This document shows, one piece after another, positions 1-8,378 of a DNA stretch of 64,000 nt. Every line of letters starts with the position of its first letter. The stretch's first letter is position 1. The position numbers were made by a program, and so were the translations under genes. Origin of the DNA: CALINB01 sp938045325. GTDB lineage: Bacteria; Pseudomonadota; Alphaproteobacteria; Rhodospirillales; CALINB01. Location: positions 1 to 64,000 of the forward strand of contig JAYNQW010000006.1 of NCBI GenBank assembly GCA_038114465.1. Direction: 5' to 3'. A model generated the notes under the pieces. It was not told the origin of the DNA. It made no database searches and worked only from the letters and a program-made list of their open reading frames with translations.

Positions 1-56
<56 letters not shown>

Positions 57-121
57 AGCGGCATCATCGAAAGCCAGAAACCATCCTCAAACGATTAAGT
101 CAGGCCGATAAAATGTGACAG

Positions 122-150
122 CCGTCATTAAACGGTAACATTCTTGTCAT
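122..150 (+). promoter_or_regulatory. Pho box (PhoB-binding site) upstream of pstS
   Basis: Three 7-bp half-sites stand at an exact 11-bp period: CCGTCAT, TAAA spacer, CGGTAAC, ATTC spacer, TTGTCAT. The known Pho box is a direct repeat of CTGTCAT-like heptamers separated by an AT-rich 4-bp spacer, so this gives two overlapping 18-bp boxes. It lies about 125 bp before the pstS start. The same operon encodes PhoB, so autoregulation under phosphate limitation is the natural inference. A short inverted repeat (AAGGGT/ACCCTT, 152-169) follows directly. No convincing -10 box was identified. Confidence 0.8.
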
Positions 151-275
151 AAAGGGTTCTCCGACCCTTCGTAGGTTCCGCTCGCAGGTTTTATCCAAGA
201 CCGCCTGTTGGAATGCCCATGATTTTGAAGCTTTTTTGGGTTTGCCGAGAGATTAAATGTTTGTTGGAGATGTTA

Positions 276-1310
276 ATGATGAAAAAAACTTTTGTGACCG
301 CGGTGGCGTTGGCGACGCTTGCCTTCATGGGCGCAGCCGAAGCTCGTGACCAAATCCGCATTGTTGGCTCGTCAACGGTTTATCCGTTTGCGACGGTTGT
401 TGCCGAACAGTTCGGTAAATCGACAAAATTCAAAACCCCGGTTGTCGAGAGCACGGGCTCAGGCGGTGGTTTAAAACTGTTTTGTGCTGGTGTCGGCGTC
501 AAACATCCGGACATCACCAACGTTTCGCGGAAAATCAAAAAATCCGAAATTAAGCGTTGCGCTAATCATGGCGTGAACAGCATCACGGAAGTCAAAGTCG
601 GCTATGACGGTATCGTCATGGCAAACTCGAAAGCTTCCAAGCAATTGAATCTGACAAAAAAGCAAATCTTCCTGGCGTTGGCCAAAAAAGTGCCGGCCGG
701 TGAAGGAAAGCTGGTCGACAACCCTTACAAAAAATGGAGCGATATCGATAAATCGTTGCCGAATATCAAGATCGAAGTTCTTGGTCCGCCGCCGACCTCC
801 GGTACGCGGGATGCTTTTGTTGAGCTTGCCATGGAAGGCGGCTGCAAAAAGTTCAAATGGATCAAGGCCATGAGGAAAAAGAATAAGAAGAAATATAAAG
901 CGTTGTGCCACGGCATTCGCGAAGACGGTGCTTTTATCGAAGCCGGTGAAAATGACGCTCTGATCGTGAAAAAACTCGAAGCCAACCCAAATGCTTTCGG
1001 TGTCTTCGGTTACAGTTTTCTTGATCAAAATGCAGACAAAGTTCAAGGCAGCAAGATCAACGGTGTCGCGCTGACGTTTGAAAACATTTCTTCCGGTAAG
1101 TATGGGGTATCCCGTCCGTTGTACTTCTATGTGAAGAATGCGCACGTCGGCAAAATCCCCGGTATCAAAGAATATCTTAAAGAGTTCACGAGCGAAAAAG
1201 CTTGGGGGCCGGACGGATACTTGACCGACAAAGGTCTCATCCCGATGCCTGATTCGGAACGGAAAAAATTCCGGGCCGATGCAAAAGCAAACAAGATGAA
1301 CCTGATGTAA
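276..1310 (+). CDS. pstS: Phosphate ABC transporter substrate-binding protein PstS
   Basis: Periplasmic phosphate-binding protein that delivers Pi to the PstCAB permease. The reading frame is open from 213, but the start at ATG 276 (or 279) is preferred: it follows GGAGA at 266-270 and puts a clean signal peptide (MMKKTFVTAVALATLAFMGA, cleaved near AEA) at the N-terminus. The mature protein opens with IRIVGSSTVYPF, the phosphate-contacting start typical of PstS, and has a STGSGGG loop and a later PPPTSGTRDAF segment. The protein has 344 residues and is noticeably lysine-rich. First gene of pstS-pstC-pstA-pstB-phoU-phoB, downstream of a Pho box and separated from pstC by a stem-loop. Confidence 0.95.
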   Translation: MMKKTFVTAVALATLAFMGAAEARDQIRIVGSSTVYPFATVVAEQFGKSTKFKTPVVESTGSGGGLKLFCAGVGVKHPDITNVSRKIKKSEIKRCANHGVNSITEVKVGYDGIVMANSKASKQLNLTKKQIFLALAKKVPAGEGKLVDNPYKKWSDIDKSLPNIKIEVLGPPPTSGTRDAFVELAMEGGCKKFKWIKAMRKKNKKKYKALCHGIREDGAFIEAGENDALIVKKLEANPNAFGVFGYSFLDQNADKVQGSKINGVALTFENISSGKYGVSRPLYFYVKNAHVGKIPGIKEYLKEFTSEKAWGPDGYLTDKGLIPMPDSERKKFRADAKANKMNLM

Positions 1311-1322
1311 TCTCCCGAATAT

Positions 1323-1358
1323 GGTTGCCTGGTTACCGCGCTGCGGTGCCGGGTAGCC
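1323..1358 (+). terminator. Stem-loop between pstS and pstC
   Basis: GGTTGCCTGG at 1323-1332 pairs with the right arm ending at GTAGCC 1358, including G-U pairs and one bulge, around the loop GCT near 1340. It is followed by TATTTT only, so it would be a leaky terminator or an mRNA-stabilising hairpin. In binding-protein operons such structures are known to keep the binding-protein mRNA in excess over the permease message; applying that here is an inference. The rest of the gap to pstC (about 1370-1470) is very A-rich. Confidence 0.6.
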
Positions 1359-1483
1359 TATTTTCATGGAATTCAAAAAGATAAAACAAAAACTAAAAAA
1401 TCAAGTCAGCGTCAAATTCAAACAGAAAATAAGCGTCAATAAAATCAATTCATTAAATTTATAAGAAGTTAGTACTCCGGTCC

Positions 1484-2866
1484 ATGCCGCTATCAATCAT
1501 CCTTGGAACGTTAGTCATCTTAACCCTGATCGGGTTTTATATGGGCCGGTCACGGGCCGTGGCCAGTTCGTCGGGCGATATTCGAATCCTTCACTCTTTG
1601 CCCGGTTATTACGGTTACTTCGTTGCCATTTGGTGTGGTGTTCCGGCTTTGCTCGTTGCAGCCGGTTGGCTGGCGTTCGAGCCGCAGATTGTACAAGGCC
1701 TGCTGATTTCAAGCCTGCCGGAAGATGTCCAGAAGTTAAGCGATAACCGGCTCAAACTCGTATTAAACGATATTATGAACATTGCCGCCGGCGGGATTGC
1801 GAGCAAAAAACCGGATCCCGAAATATTGAAAGCGGCTGAATATTATAACAGTCTTAAAAGTACCGGTTCGGTTGCTTTAGCCGGTGTGATGTTTGCTTTG
1901 GCTGTGGCAGGGATTACCTATGCGCGTTCGAAAATCAACCCGGATTTGCGGGCGCGCAACAACGTCGAAAAATTTATCATGGTTATTTTGATTGCGAGTT
2001 CAACGATCGCAATTTTGACAACCGTCGGTATTGTTTTTTCTCTGCTATTTGAATCCCTCCGTTTCTTCCAAAAAGTCGCACCAGTCGATTTTCTATTCGG
2101 CCTTGAGTGGAGCCCGCAAACGGCGTTGCGCTCCGATCAAGTCGGCAGCACCGGATTGTTCGGTGCCGTGCCGTTGTTTGTCGGGACATTATTGATTTCT
2201 TTTATTGCCATGTGTGTCGCAGCACCTGTCGGCTTGTTATCGGCTATTTATATGGCCGAATATGCTCCTTATAAAGTGCGGGCCGCGTTAAAACCGATGC
2301 TGGAAATTCTTGCCGGAATCCCGACTGTTGTTTACGGTTTTTTTGCCGCCCTGACAGTGGCGCCGTTTTTCCGCGATCTTGGCGCGAGTGGGGGCATCAT
2401 GATCTCGTCGGAAAGCGCGCTTGCCGCCGGCGTTGTCATGGGGATCATGATTATTCCGTTTGTTTCCTCGATTGCCGATGATGTCATCACGGCTGTGCCG
2501 CAGGCCATGCGTGAAGGGTCCTTAGGCTTGGGCGCGACAAAATCTGAAACGATTAAAAGAGTAATACTGCCGGCGGCGTTGCCTGGTATTGTCGGTGGCT
2601 TGCTGCTTGCTGTCTCCCGTGCCATCGGCGAAACCATGATTGTCGTGATGGCTGCCGGTCTTGCGGCCAAGCTATCTGTCAACCCGCTTGAAGCGGTAAC
2701 CACGGTGACGGTGCAAATTGTCACGCTGCTGGTCGGCGATCAGGAATTCGATAGCGCCAAAACCCTGGCGGCCTTTGCCCTGGGTTTGCTTCTTTTCTGT
2801 GTCACGTTGGTTCTCAATATCATCGCATTGACAGTTGTCAATAAGTACCGGGAGCAATATGAGTAG
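1484..2866 (+). CDS. pstC: Phosphate ABC transporter permease PstC
   Basis: Inner-membrane permease subunit that pairs with PstA. It has 460 residues, longer than the enteric form because of an N-terminal extension of about 200 residues carrying its own membrane segments and a periplasmic stretch. The canonical permease core follows: AEYAPYKVRAALKPMLEILA and the cytoplasmic EAA loop MREGSLGLGATKSETIKRV with the downstream RAIGETM. Its TAG stop (2864-2866) directly abuts the ATG of pstA, so the two are translationally coupled. The ATG at 1484 has only a weak ribosome-binding site. Confidence 0.93.
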   Translation: MPLSIILGTLVILTLIGFYMGRSRAVASSSGDIRILHSLPGYYGYFVAIWCGVPALLVAAGWLAFEPQIVQGLLISSLPEDVQKLSDNRLKLVLNDIMNIAAGGIASKKPDPEILKAAEYYNSLKSTGSVALAGVMFALAVAGITYARSKINPDLRARNNVEKFIMVILIASSTIAILTTVGIVFSLLFESLRFFQKVAPVDFLFGLEWSPQTALRSDQVGSTGLFGAVPLFVGTLLISFIAMCVAAPVGLLSAIYMAEYAPYKVRAALKPMLEILAGIPTVVYGFFAALTVAPFFRDLGASGGIMISSESALAAGVVMGIMIIPFVSSIADDVITAVPQAMREGSLGLGATKSETIKRVILPAALPGIVGGLLLAVSRAIGETMIVVMAAGLAAKLSVNPLEAVTTVTVQIVTLLVGDQEFDSAKTLAAFALGLLLFCVTLVLNIIALTVVNKYREQYE

Positions 2867-4201
2867 ATGAGTGAAACCATTGCTTCAGATACGTTCGCGT
2901 TGACCGATATATCGACCCAGAAAGAGGCTACAGCGGAAGCTGTACGCCAAAGTTTGAAGAAGCGCTATTCGGCTGAACGCCGATTTAGGTTCTATGGCGT
3001 TATGGCGCTTGTATTTGCGTTTTTGATGCTGGTCGTTTTGTTTGCGACTATTTTTAGCAACGGCTATTCCGCGTTTGTCCAAACCATGATTCGGATCGAT
3101 GTAAAACTTGATGCCGAAACAATCGATCCGAAAGGAACGCGTGATCCCGCTGTTTTGCTCCGTGCAGGTTATGGTCTGTTGATCAAACAATCTTTGCGTG
3201 AAACTTTTCCTGAGGTTCGTTCACGCCGGGATAAGAAAAAACTTTATGGCTTGGTTAGCCAGCTGGGTGCAAACGATGCTTTAAGCGATCTTGTTTTGCA
3301 AAACCCGGTCGTCATTGGAAAAACGGTTAGTATTTGGGTGCCGGCATCTGATGACGTCGATATGCTGGTAAAGGGGCACATTTCCCGTGACGTTCCGGAA
3401 AAAGAACGCCGGGTTTCAAACAAGGAAATCGCCTGGATCGATACAATCAAGGCGCAGGACAGGCTGAAAACACAATTCAATACAAACTTTTTTACGGCGG
3501 GTGATTCGCGAGAACCGGAGATGGCGGGTGTCTGGGGCGCTGCGATGGGGTCTTTGCTGACCCTTGCTGTTACCCTATTGCTGTCGTTTCCACTGGGTGT
3601 CTCCGCCGCCGTCTACCTTGAAGAGTCTGCGCCGAAAAACCGTTGGACACAGATCATTGAAGTGAACATCAATAATCTAGCAGCCGTTCCGTCTATTGTA
3701 TTTGGCTTGCTGGGTCTGGCGGTGCTTCTTAATTTTATGGGCATGCCGCGTTCGGCACCGGTTGTCGGCGGTATCGTTTTAGCCTTGATGACATTGCCGA
3801 CGGTCATTATTGCCGGCCGTGCGGCCTTAACAAGTGTGCCGCCCTCCATCCGCGAGGCAGCTTTGGGTGTGGGTGCATCACGGGTTCAAACGATATTTCA
3901 TCATGTTTTACCGCTCGCGATGCCGGGGATTCTAACCGGATCAATCATTGGTATGGCGCGCGCGCTCGGTGAAACGGCGCCGCTCTTGATGATCGGTATG
4001 GTTGCGTTTATCGCAGACATTCCACAAGGGTTCACGGATCCGGCGACTGTGTTGCCGGTTCAGGTTTATCTTTGGGCCGATAGCCCGGAACGGGCTTTTG
4101 TCGAAAAGACGTCGGCAGCCATTATTGTCCTATTGGTGTTTCTTGTAACCATGAATGCCCTTGCCGTGTGGCTACGGCAAAAATTTGAAAATCGGTGGTA
4201 A
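2867..4201 (+). CDS. pstA: Phosphate ABC transporter permease PstA
   Basis: Second permease subunit of the high-affinity phosphate importer, 444 residues. It begins on the base after the pstC stop codon. The N-terminal half is an extension with one membrane segment near residues 45-70 and a large, mostly polar, probably periplasmic region. The conserved core includes EESAPKNRWTQIIEVNINNL, the EAA loop SIREAALGVGASRVQTIF and RALGETAPLL. The extended N-terminus matches the elongated PstA proteins of alphaproteobacteria rather than the short E. coli type. The stop codon lies one base before the pstB ATG. Confidence 0.93.
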   Translation: MSETIASDTFALTDISTQKEATAEAVRQSLKKRYSAERRFRFYGVMALVFAFLMLVVLFATIFSNGYSAFVQTMIRIDVKLDAETIDPKGTRDPAVLLRAGYGLLIKQSLRETFPEVRSRRDKKKLYGLVSQLGANDALSDLVLQNPVVIGKTVSIWVPASDDVDMLVKGHISRDVPEKERRVSNKEIAWIDTIKAQDRLKTQFNTNFFTAGDSREPEMAGVWGAAMGSLLTLAVTLLLSFPLGVSAAVYLEESAPKNRWTQIIEVNINNLAAVPSIVFGLLGLAVLLNFMGMPRSAPVVGGIVLALMTLPTVIIAGRAALTSVPPSIREAALGVGASRVQTIFHHVLPLAMPGILTGSIIGMARALGETAPLLMIGMVAFIADIPQGFTDPATVLPVQVYLWADSPERAFVEKTSAAIIVLLVFLVTMNALAVWLRQKFENRW

Positions 4202-4202
4202 T

Positions 4203-5024
4203 ATGACAATGACGGCAACGGCCACAGTGGCCGAAACAAAATACCCTAAATCGGATGCAGAAGACGTGCGGACGAAATTCTCAGCGCGCGATGTTAGTGT
4301 TTTTTACGGTGAAAAGCAGGCCTTGTTCGATGTTGCGCTTGATGTCCCCCGCCACCAAGTAACGGCTTTGATTGGGCCTTCAGGATGTGGAAAGTCAACC
4401 TTTTTACGGTGCCTCAATCGGATGAACGATACGATTCCGATTTGCCGTGTAACAGGTGATATCCGTCTTGATGATAACAATATTTACGCCCCCGACATTG
4501 ATGTCGTTTATCTCCGCGCGCGCGTCGGCATGGTGTTTCAAAAACCAAACCCGTTTCCTAAATCGATCTTTGAAAATATTGCATACGGACCGCGTATTCA
4601 TGGCATTGCGATGGATAAGAATGATCTCGACAAGATTGTGCAAACCAGCCTCGAGAAAGCGGGTCTCTGGAACGAAGTCAAAGACCGGCTCGGTGAACCG
4701 GGGACGGGCCTTTCGGGCGGTCAGCAGCAGCGGTTGTGCATTGCCCGGGCTATTGCCGTTCAGCCCGAGGTCATTCTGATGGATGAGCCGTGTTCAGCGC
4801 TCGATCCGATTGCAACGGCGAAAATCGAAGAATTGATTGATGAGCTTCGTAGCAATTATACGATCGTAATTGTCACGCACAATATGCAGCAAGCAGCACG
4901 TGTGTCTCAACAAACGGCATTTTTCCATCTTGGGTACCTGGTTGAGCATAGCACCACGGAACAAATTTTCACGAATCCGGACGATCAACGAACTCAGGAT
5001 TATATCACGGGCCGATTTGGATAA
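4203..5024 (+). CDS. pstB: Phosphate ABC transporter ATP-binding protein PstB
   Basis: Cytoplasmic ATPase of the Pst system, 273 residues. The start at ATG 4203 is chosen because it lies one base after the pstA stop with GGTGG just upstream; an open frame continues to 4155 inside pstA. Visible motifs are Walker A GPSGCGKST (about residues 58-66), the Q-loop region MVFQKPNPFPKSI, signature LSGGQQQR, Walker B VILMDEPCSALDP and the switch histidine in VIVTHNMQQA. MVFQKPNPFP and the split loop after LNRMND are characteristic of PstB. All catalytic elements are intact. Confidence 0.96.
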   Translation: MTMTATATVAETKYPKSDAEDVRTKFSARDVSVFYGEKQALFDVALDVPRHQVTALIGPSGCGKSTFLRCLNRMNDTIPICRVTGDIRLDDNNIYAPDIDVVYLRARVGMVFQKPNPFPKSIFENIAYGPRIHGIAMDKNDLDKIVQTSLEKAGLWNEVKDRLGEPGTGLSGGQQQRLCIARAIAVQPEVILMDEPCSALDPIATAKIEELIDELRSNYTIVIVTHNMQQAARVSQQTAFFHLGYLVEHSTTEQIFTNPDDQRTQDYITGRFG

Positions 5025-5048
5025 GGCGATTGAGCAAAGGTAACCATC

Positions 5049-5759
5049 ATGGCGAAAGCGCAGCAACATACCGTTAAGTCTTTCGATGAGGAGCTCAACC
5101 AGCTCGAAAATGTTTTGGTTGAAATGGGTGGGCTTGCCGAAGTTCAGCTCGATAACGCACTCGATGCCTTGGTTCGGCGTGACGAAGAGCGCGCGGAGAG
5201 AATTATCGCCGCCGATAAAAAAATTGATGAACTCGAACGCGATGTGGACAATCGGGTGATGCGTGTTTTGGCGTTGCGCCAACCGATGGCCGATGACCTG
5301 CGGGCCGTTGTCACGGCCCTGAAGACGGCGAGCATCATCGAACGGATCGGCGATTACGCCCGAAACGTCGCCAAGCGTACGGCGGTGATTTCACAGAACC
5401 CGCCGCCCGGCACAATCCAATCCATCGCGCGGATGGGAAATATGGTGCAGGGCATGATCAAGGACGTACTGGACGCATATGTTTCGCGTGATGTTCAAAA
5501 AGCGAACGATGTTCTGGTTCTCGATGAACGGGTCGACCTTTTGTATAACAGCTTGTTTCGTGAATTTCTGACCTACATGATGGAAGACCCGCGCAATATT
5601 GCCGCGTGCACGCACCTGCTGTTTGCCGCAAAAATTTTGGAACGGATTGGCGACCATGCGACCAATATTGCCGAAAATGTTCATTTTCTCGTTAGCGGTG
5701 AAATTCCCGAGGATCGGCCCAAGGGGCAGCAGTCCATTTATGAGGTCGAAGACTCATAA
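5049..5759 (+). CDS. phoU: Phosphate signalling protein PhoU
   Basis: Regulator that links the Pst transporter to the PhoR/PhoB two-component system and represses the Pho regulon when phosphate is plentiful. The 236 residues form the usual two tandem three-helix-bundle repeats. Each carries the acidic metal-binding type segment (DELERDVDNRVMRVLALRQP in the first repeat, DERVDLLYNSLFREFL in the second) and the helix with ERIGDYARN or ERIGDHATN. It follows pstB after 24 bp and precedes phoB, the standard order. Confidence 0.95.
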   Translation: MAKAQQHTVKSFDEELNQLENVLVEMGGLAEVQLDNALDALVRRDEERAERIIAADKKIDELERDVDNRVMRVLALRQPMADDLRAVVTALKTASIIERIGDYARNVAKRTAVISQNPPPGTIQSIARMGNMVQGMIKDVLDAYVSRDVQKANDVLVLDERVDLLYNSLFREFLTYMMEDPRNIAACTHLLFAAKILERIGDHATNIAENVHFLVSGEIPEDRPKGQQSIYEVEDS

Positions 5760-5789
5760 GATTTTGCTTGTTTGAAGGAGGGTGGCAAC

Positions 5790-6482
5790 GTGAAACCGGT
5801 TATCTTAATTGTTGAAGATGATCCCGCACTCGTAGAATTGGTTAAATACAATCTTGAGAAGGAAGGATACGCAACGGCTGTTGCGACCGACGGCGAATCG
5901 GCGTTAACGCTGGTTGAAGAAGAAGATCCTGTCATGATTGTACTCGATTGGATGCTGCCGAAACTGTCCGGCATTGAAGTTTGCCACCGGCTGCGTCAGC
6001 GTCCCAGCACGACAACATTACCCATCATTATGCTGACGGCTCGTGGTGAAGAAGACGACCGCATTAAAGGCCTCGAAAGCGGGGCCGACGATTACATCGT
6101 GAAGCCGTTCTCGCCGTCTGAATTAACGGCGCGTGTGCGGGCCGTATTGCGCCGCTCCCGTCCTGAGTTAACCGAAGAAGTGCTGCGCTTTGAAGGAATC
6201 GAAATGGATCTCGTCACGTATCGCGTTAAGCGTAATAATCGGAATTTGCATTTGGCGCCTACGGAATACCGCCTGTTAAGAGTCTTGCTCGAGCGTCCCG
6301 GCCGGGTGTTTTCACGCGAACAGCTGTTGGACCAGGCCTGGGGCCGCGATATCTACGTCGAGCAGCGAACCGTCGATGTACATGTCCGCCGGCTGAGAAA
6401 GGCCATCAACGGGACTGGTGAGCCGGATCTCATTCGCACCGTGCGCGGCGCAGGGTATGCCCTCGATAACGTGAACATGTAA
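5790..6482 (+). CDS. phoB: Phosphate regulon response regulator PhoB
   Basis: OmpR-type response regulator that binds Pho boxes. The frame opens at TTG 5772, but AAGGAGGG at 5775-5782 is an excellent ribosome-binding site seven bases before GTG 5790, so translation should start with VKPVILIVEDD (230 residues). The receiver domain has the acidic cluster E9-D10-D11, the phospho-acceptor D53 in IVLDWMLP and lysine in YIVKPFSP. The C-terminal winged helix holds LAPTEYRLLRVLLERPGRVF and the recognition region VDVHVRRLRKA. No phoR sensor gene lies within this window. Confidence 0.95.
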   Translation: MKPVILIVEDDPALVELVKYNLEKEGYATAVATDGESALTLVEEEDPVMIVLDWMLPKLSGIEVCHRLRQRPSTTTLPIIMLTARGEEDDRIKGLESGADDYIVKPFSPSELTARVRAVLRRSRPELTEEVLRFEGIEMDLVTYRVKRNNRNLHLAPTEYRLLRVLLERPGRVFSREQLLDQAWGRDIYVEQRTVDVHVRRLRKAINGTGEPDLIRTVRGAGYALDNVNM

Positions 6483-6544
6483 TATGTAGCGGTAAGTGCC
6501 AAACTCGGTACTGCGACGTTTAAATTTCATTTGATGAATGGACC

Positions 6545-6566
6545 TTTTGACGGCATCCCGTCAAAA
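6545..6566. promoter_or_regulatory. Perfect 9-bp inverted repeat between phoB and the CLC gene
   Basis: TTTTGACGG and CCGTCAAAA flank the 4-base loop CATC. The structure lies 62 bp after the phoB stop and 8 bp before the first possible start (GTG 6575) of the CLC gene. It lacks a following T-run on the plus strand, so it is a poor intrinsic terminator. It could equally be an operator or an mRNA hairpin near the CLC start. Confidence 0.45.
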
Positions 6567-6574
6567 CAGGTAGG

Positions 6575-8377
6575 GTGTTTAAAACCTTATCGTCGGGATA
6601 CGGCATGACCGCGAAGCATTTCCACATCAGCAAAGCCCTCATGCGAGTGCGCCGGGTGGTGCGTAATGACCAGTTGATATTGTCCATTTTGGCGATGGTC
6701 GTCGGTTCCGCCGTCGGCGGGGCGGTCATTTTATTTCGTGAGGGCATTGATTTATTTCAAAAATTATTTTTTCAGTCCAGCCCCGAAGCGCTTAATCTCG
6801 CGGCGGCCGCATTGCCGTGGTGGCAAGTCATGCTGGTGCCCACGGCCGGCGGTTTGTTGGTCGGCTTATTCGTTTATCATTTTATGCCTGATCGGCGCCC
6901 CCATGGACTGGCGGATGCAATTGAAGCGAGCGCTTTGCGCGGCGGCAGAATGTCCGGCACGGCCGGCCTTAAGGCGGCATTCGTCAGTGCGCTTTCGATC
7001 GGTGCCGGCGCTTCGGTCGGCCGTGAAGGCCCGGCCGTCCATTTAGGTGCATCTCTCGGTGGCTGGCTGTCAAAGCGTCTGCATCTGACCCGATCCTTAT
7101 CGCGCACGTTATTAGGCTGTGGTGCCGCCGCCGCCGTCGCGGCATCGTTTAATGCACCGTTGGCCGGTGCGCTGTTCGCCAACGAAGTCGTGATCGGCCA
7201 TTACGCCTTACGCACCTTTGCGCCTGTCGTGATTGCGAGCGTCACCGGCACGGCGATCTCACGTATTTATTTCGGCGCGTACCCGGCGTTTGTCATTGAG
7301 AAAAACGTGATTGCATCATTGTGGGAATTTCCCGCCTTCGTCGGCCTCGGGATCATCGGCGGCATTGTTGCCATCATCCTCATTCGCGGGATCGGTGTTG
7401 CCGGCAACTTGTCTGAAAAAGTTCCCGGACCGGTTTGGCTGCGTCCCGCTGTCGCGGGGCTCATGGTTGGCGCCATTGCCATCGTGTTTCCGCAAGTCAT
7501 GGGCGTCGGTTACGGCGCTACGTCACAAGCACTCGGCGGCCATCTGCTTTTGTGGGTTTTGATCGGGGTCGCGGTTGCAAAAATTCTGGCAACGTCTCTG
7601 AGCTTAGGTTTCGGTTTCGGCGGCGGTATTTTCAGCCCGTCCTTGATGATCGGTGCTATGGTTGGCGGCGCTTACGGCATGATTGCCACGCAAATCTTTC
7701 CGGAATATTCCTCCGGTTCAGGGGTGTACACGATCATTGGGATGGGCGCAGTCGCATCGGCCGTGCTGGGCGCCCCGATTTCGACCACGTTGATTGTGTT
7801 TGAGATGACCGGCGATTGGGAGCTTACGACCGCTGTCGTGATCTCCGTGGTGGTTGCATCCGTTGTGACGCAGCAAATCTTCGGTAAAACATTCTTCATT
7901 TGGCAGCTCGAAAAACGGGGTCTCGATATTCAGGGCGGTTTGGAGGCCGTCCATCTTCGCTCGGTCCGGGTCATCCAAGTGATGTCGCAGGATAGCGAAG
8001 TGGTATCGGTTAAGACAAAGCTGCAGGGCGTTCGCGAACATTTACAGCGATCTCGGCTCGGCCAACTCTTTGTTTTGCAAGATGATGAATTGGTCGGCAC
8101 CGTAACGCTTGCCGATCTTCGAGAAATGGCGTTCGACCATGAATTCGATCACCTTGTCAATGCGAGCGATGTTGCCCGTGCCCATCCGCCAGTGTTGTCC
8201 GCCGATGATGACCTCGCAACGGCATTAAAAATGATGCATGACACGGGTGAGGAACACATAGCCGTCGTGAAGGATACGAAGTCGATGAAATTTCTCGGCT
8301 GTGTGCATGAGCGCGATGTGATGGAGTCGTATAACAATGCGCTCATCGAAAGCCGCCGGGAAGAGCGTGGCGTCTAA
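6575..8377 (+). CDS. CLC-family chloride channel/antiporter with CBS domains
   Basis: Inner-membrane anion channel or H+/Cl- exchanger, 600 residues from GTG 6575; ATG 6605 is a good alternative start. The selectivity-filter motifs are present: GASVGREGPAVHLG and GFGFGGGIFSPSL, followed by AVASAVLGAPISTTLIVFEM. About eight or more hydrophobic segments cover residues 25-440. The soluble C-terminal 130 residues resemble a CBS pair, typical of nucleotide-sensing CLC proteins. It ends one base before a convergent gene, leaving no room for a separate terminator. Co-regulation with the pho operon is not evident. Confidence 0.9.
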   Translation: MFKTLSSGYGMTAKHFHISKALMRVRRVVRNDQLILSILAMVVGSAVGGAVILFREGIDLFQKLFFQSSPEALNLAAAALPWWQVMLVPTAGGLLVGLFVYHFMPDRRPHGLADAIEASALRGGRMSGTAGLKAAFVSALSIGAGASVGREGPAVHLGASLGGWLSKRLHLTRSLSRTLLGCGAAAAVAASFNAPLAGALFANEVVIGHYALRTFAPVVIASVTGTAISRIYFGAYPAFVIEKNVIASLWEFPAFVGLGIIGGIVAIILIRGIGVAGNLSEKVPGPVWLRPAVAGLMVGAIAIVFPQVMGVGYGATSQALGGHLLLWVLIGVAVAKILATSLSLGFGFGGGIFSPSLMIGAMVGGAYGMIATQIFPEYSSGSGVYTIIGMGAVASAVLGAPISTTLIVFEMTGDWELTTAVVISVVVASVVTQQIFGKTFFIWQLEKRGLDIQGGLEAVHLRSVRVIQVMSQDSEVVSVKTKLQGVREHLQRSRLGQLFVLQDDELVGTVTLADLREMAFDHEFDHLVNASDVARAHPPVLSADDDLATALKMMHDTGEEHIAVVKDTKSMKFLGCVHERDVMESYNNALIESRREERGV

Positions 8378-8378
8378 A

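Noticed and set aside
471..1376. 301-codon minus-strand open frame across pstS
   Set aside because: Shadow frame of pstS: no ribosome-binding site, Phe/Arg/Gln-rich composition typical of antisense, and pstS is certain on the plus strand.
1366..1464. 32-codon Lys-rich frame in the pstS-pstC gap as a gene
   Set aside because: No ribosome-binding site and A-rich composition alone explains the lysines; kept only as part of a finding.
5772..5789. TTG start for PhoB
   Set aside because: The AAGGAGGG motif lies inside this extension and serves GTG 5790, which gives the classical PhoB N-terminus with D53.
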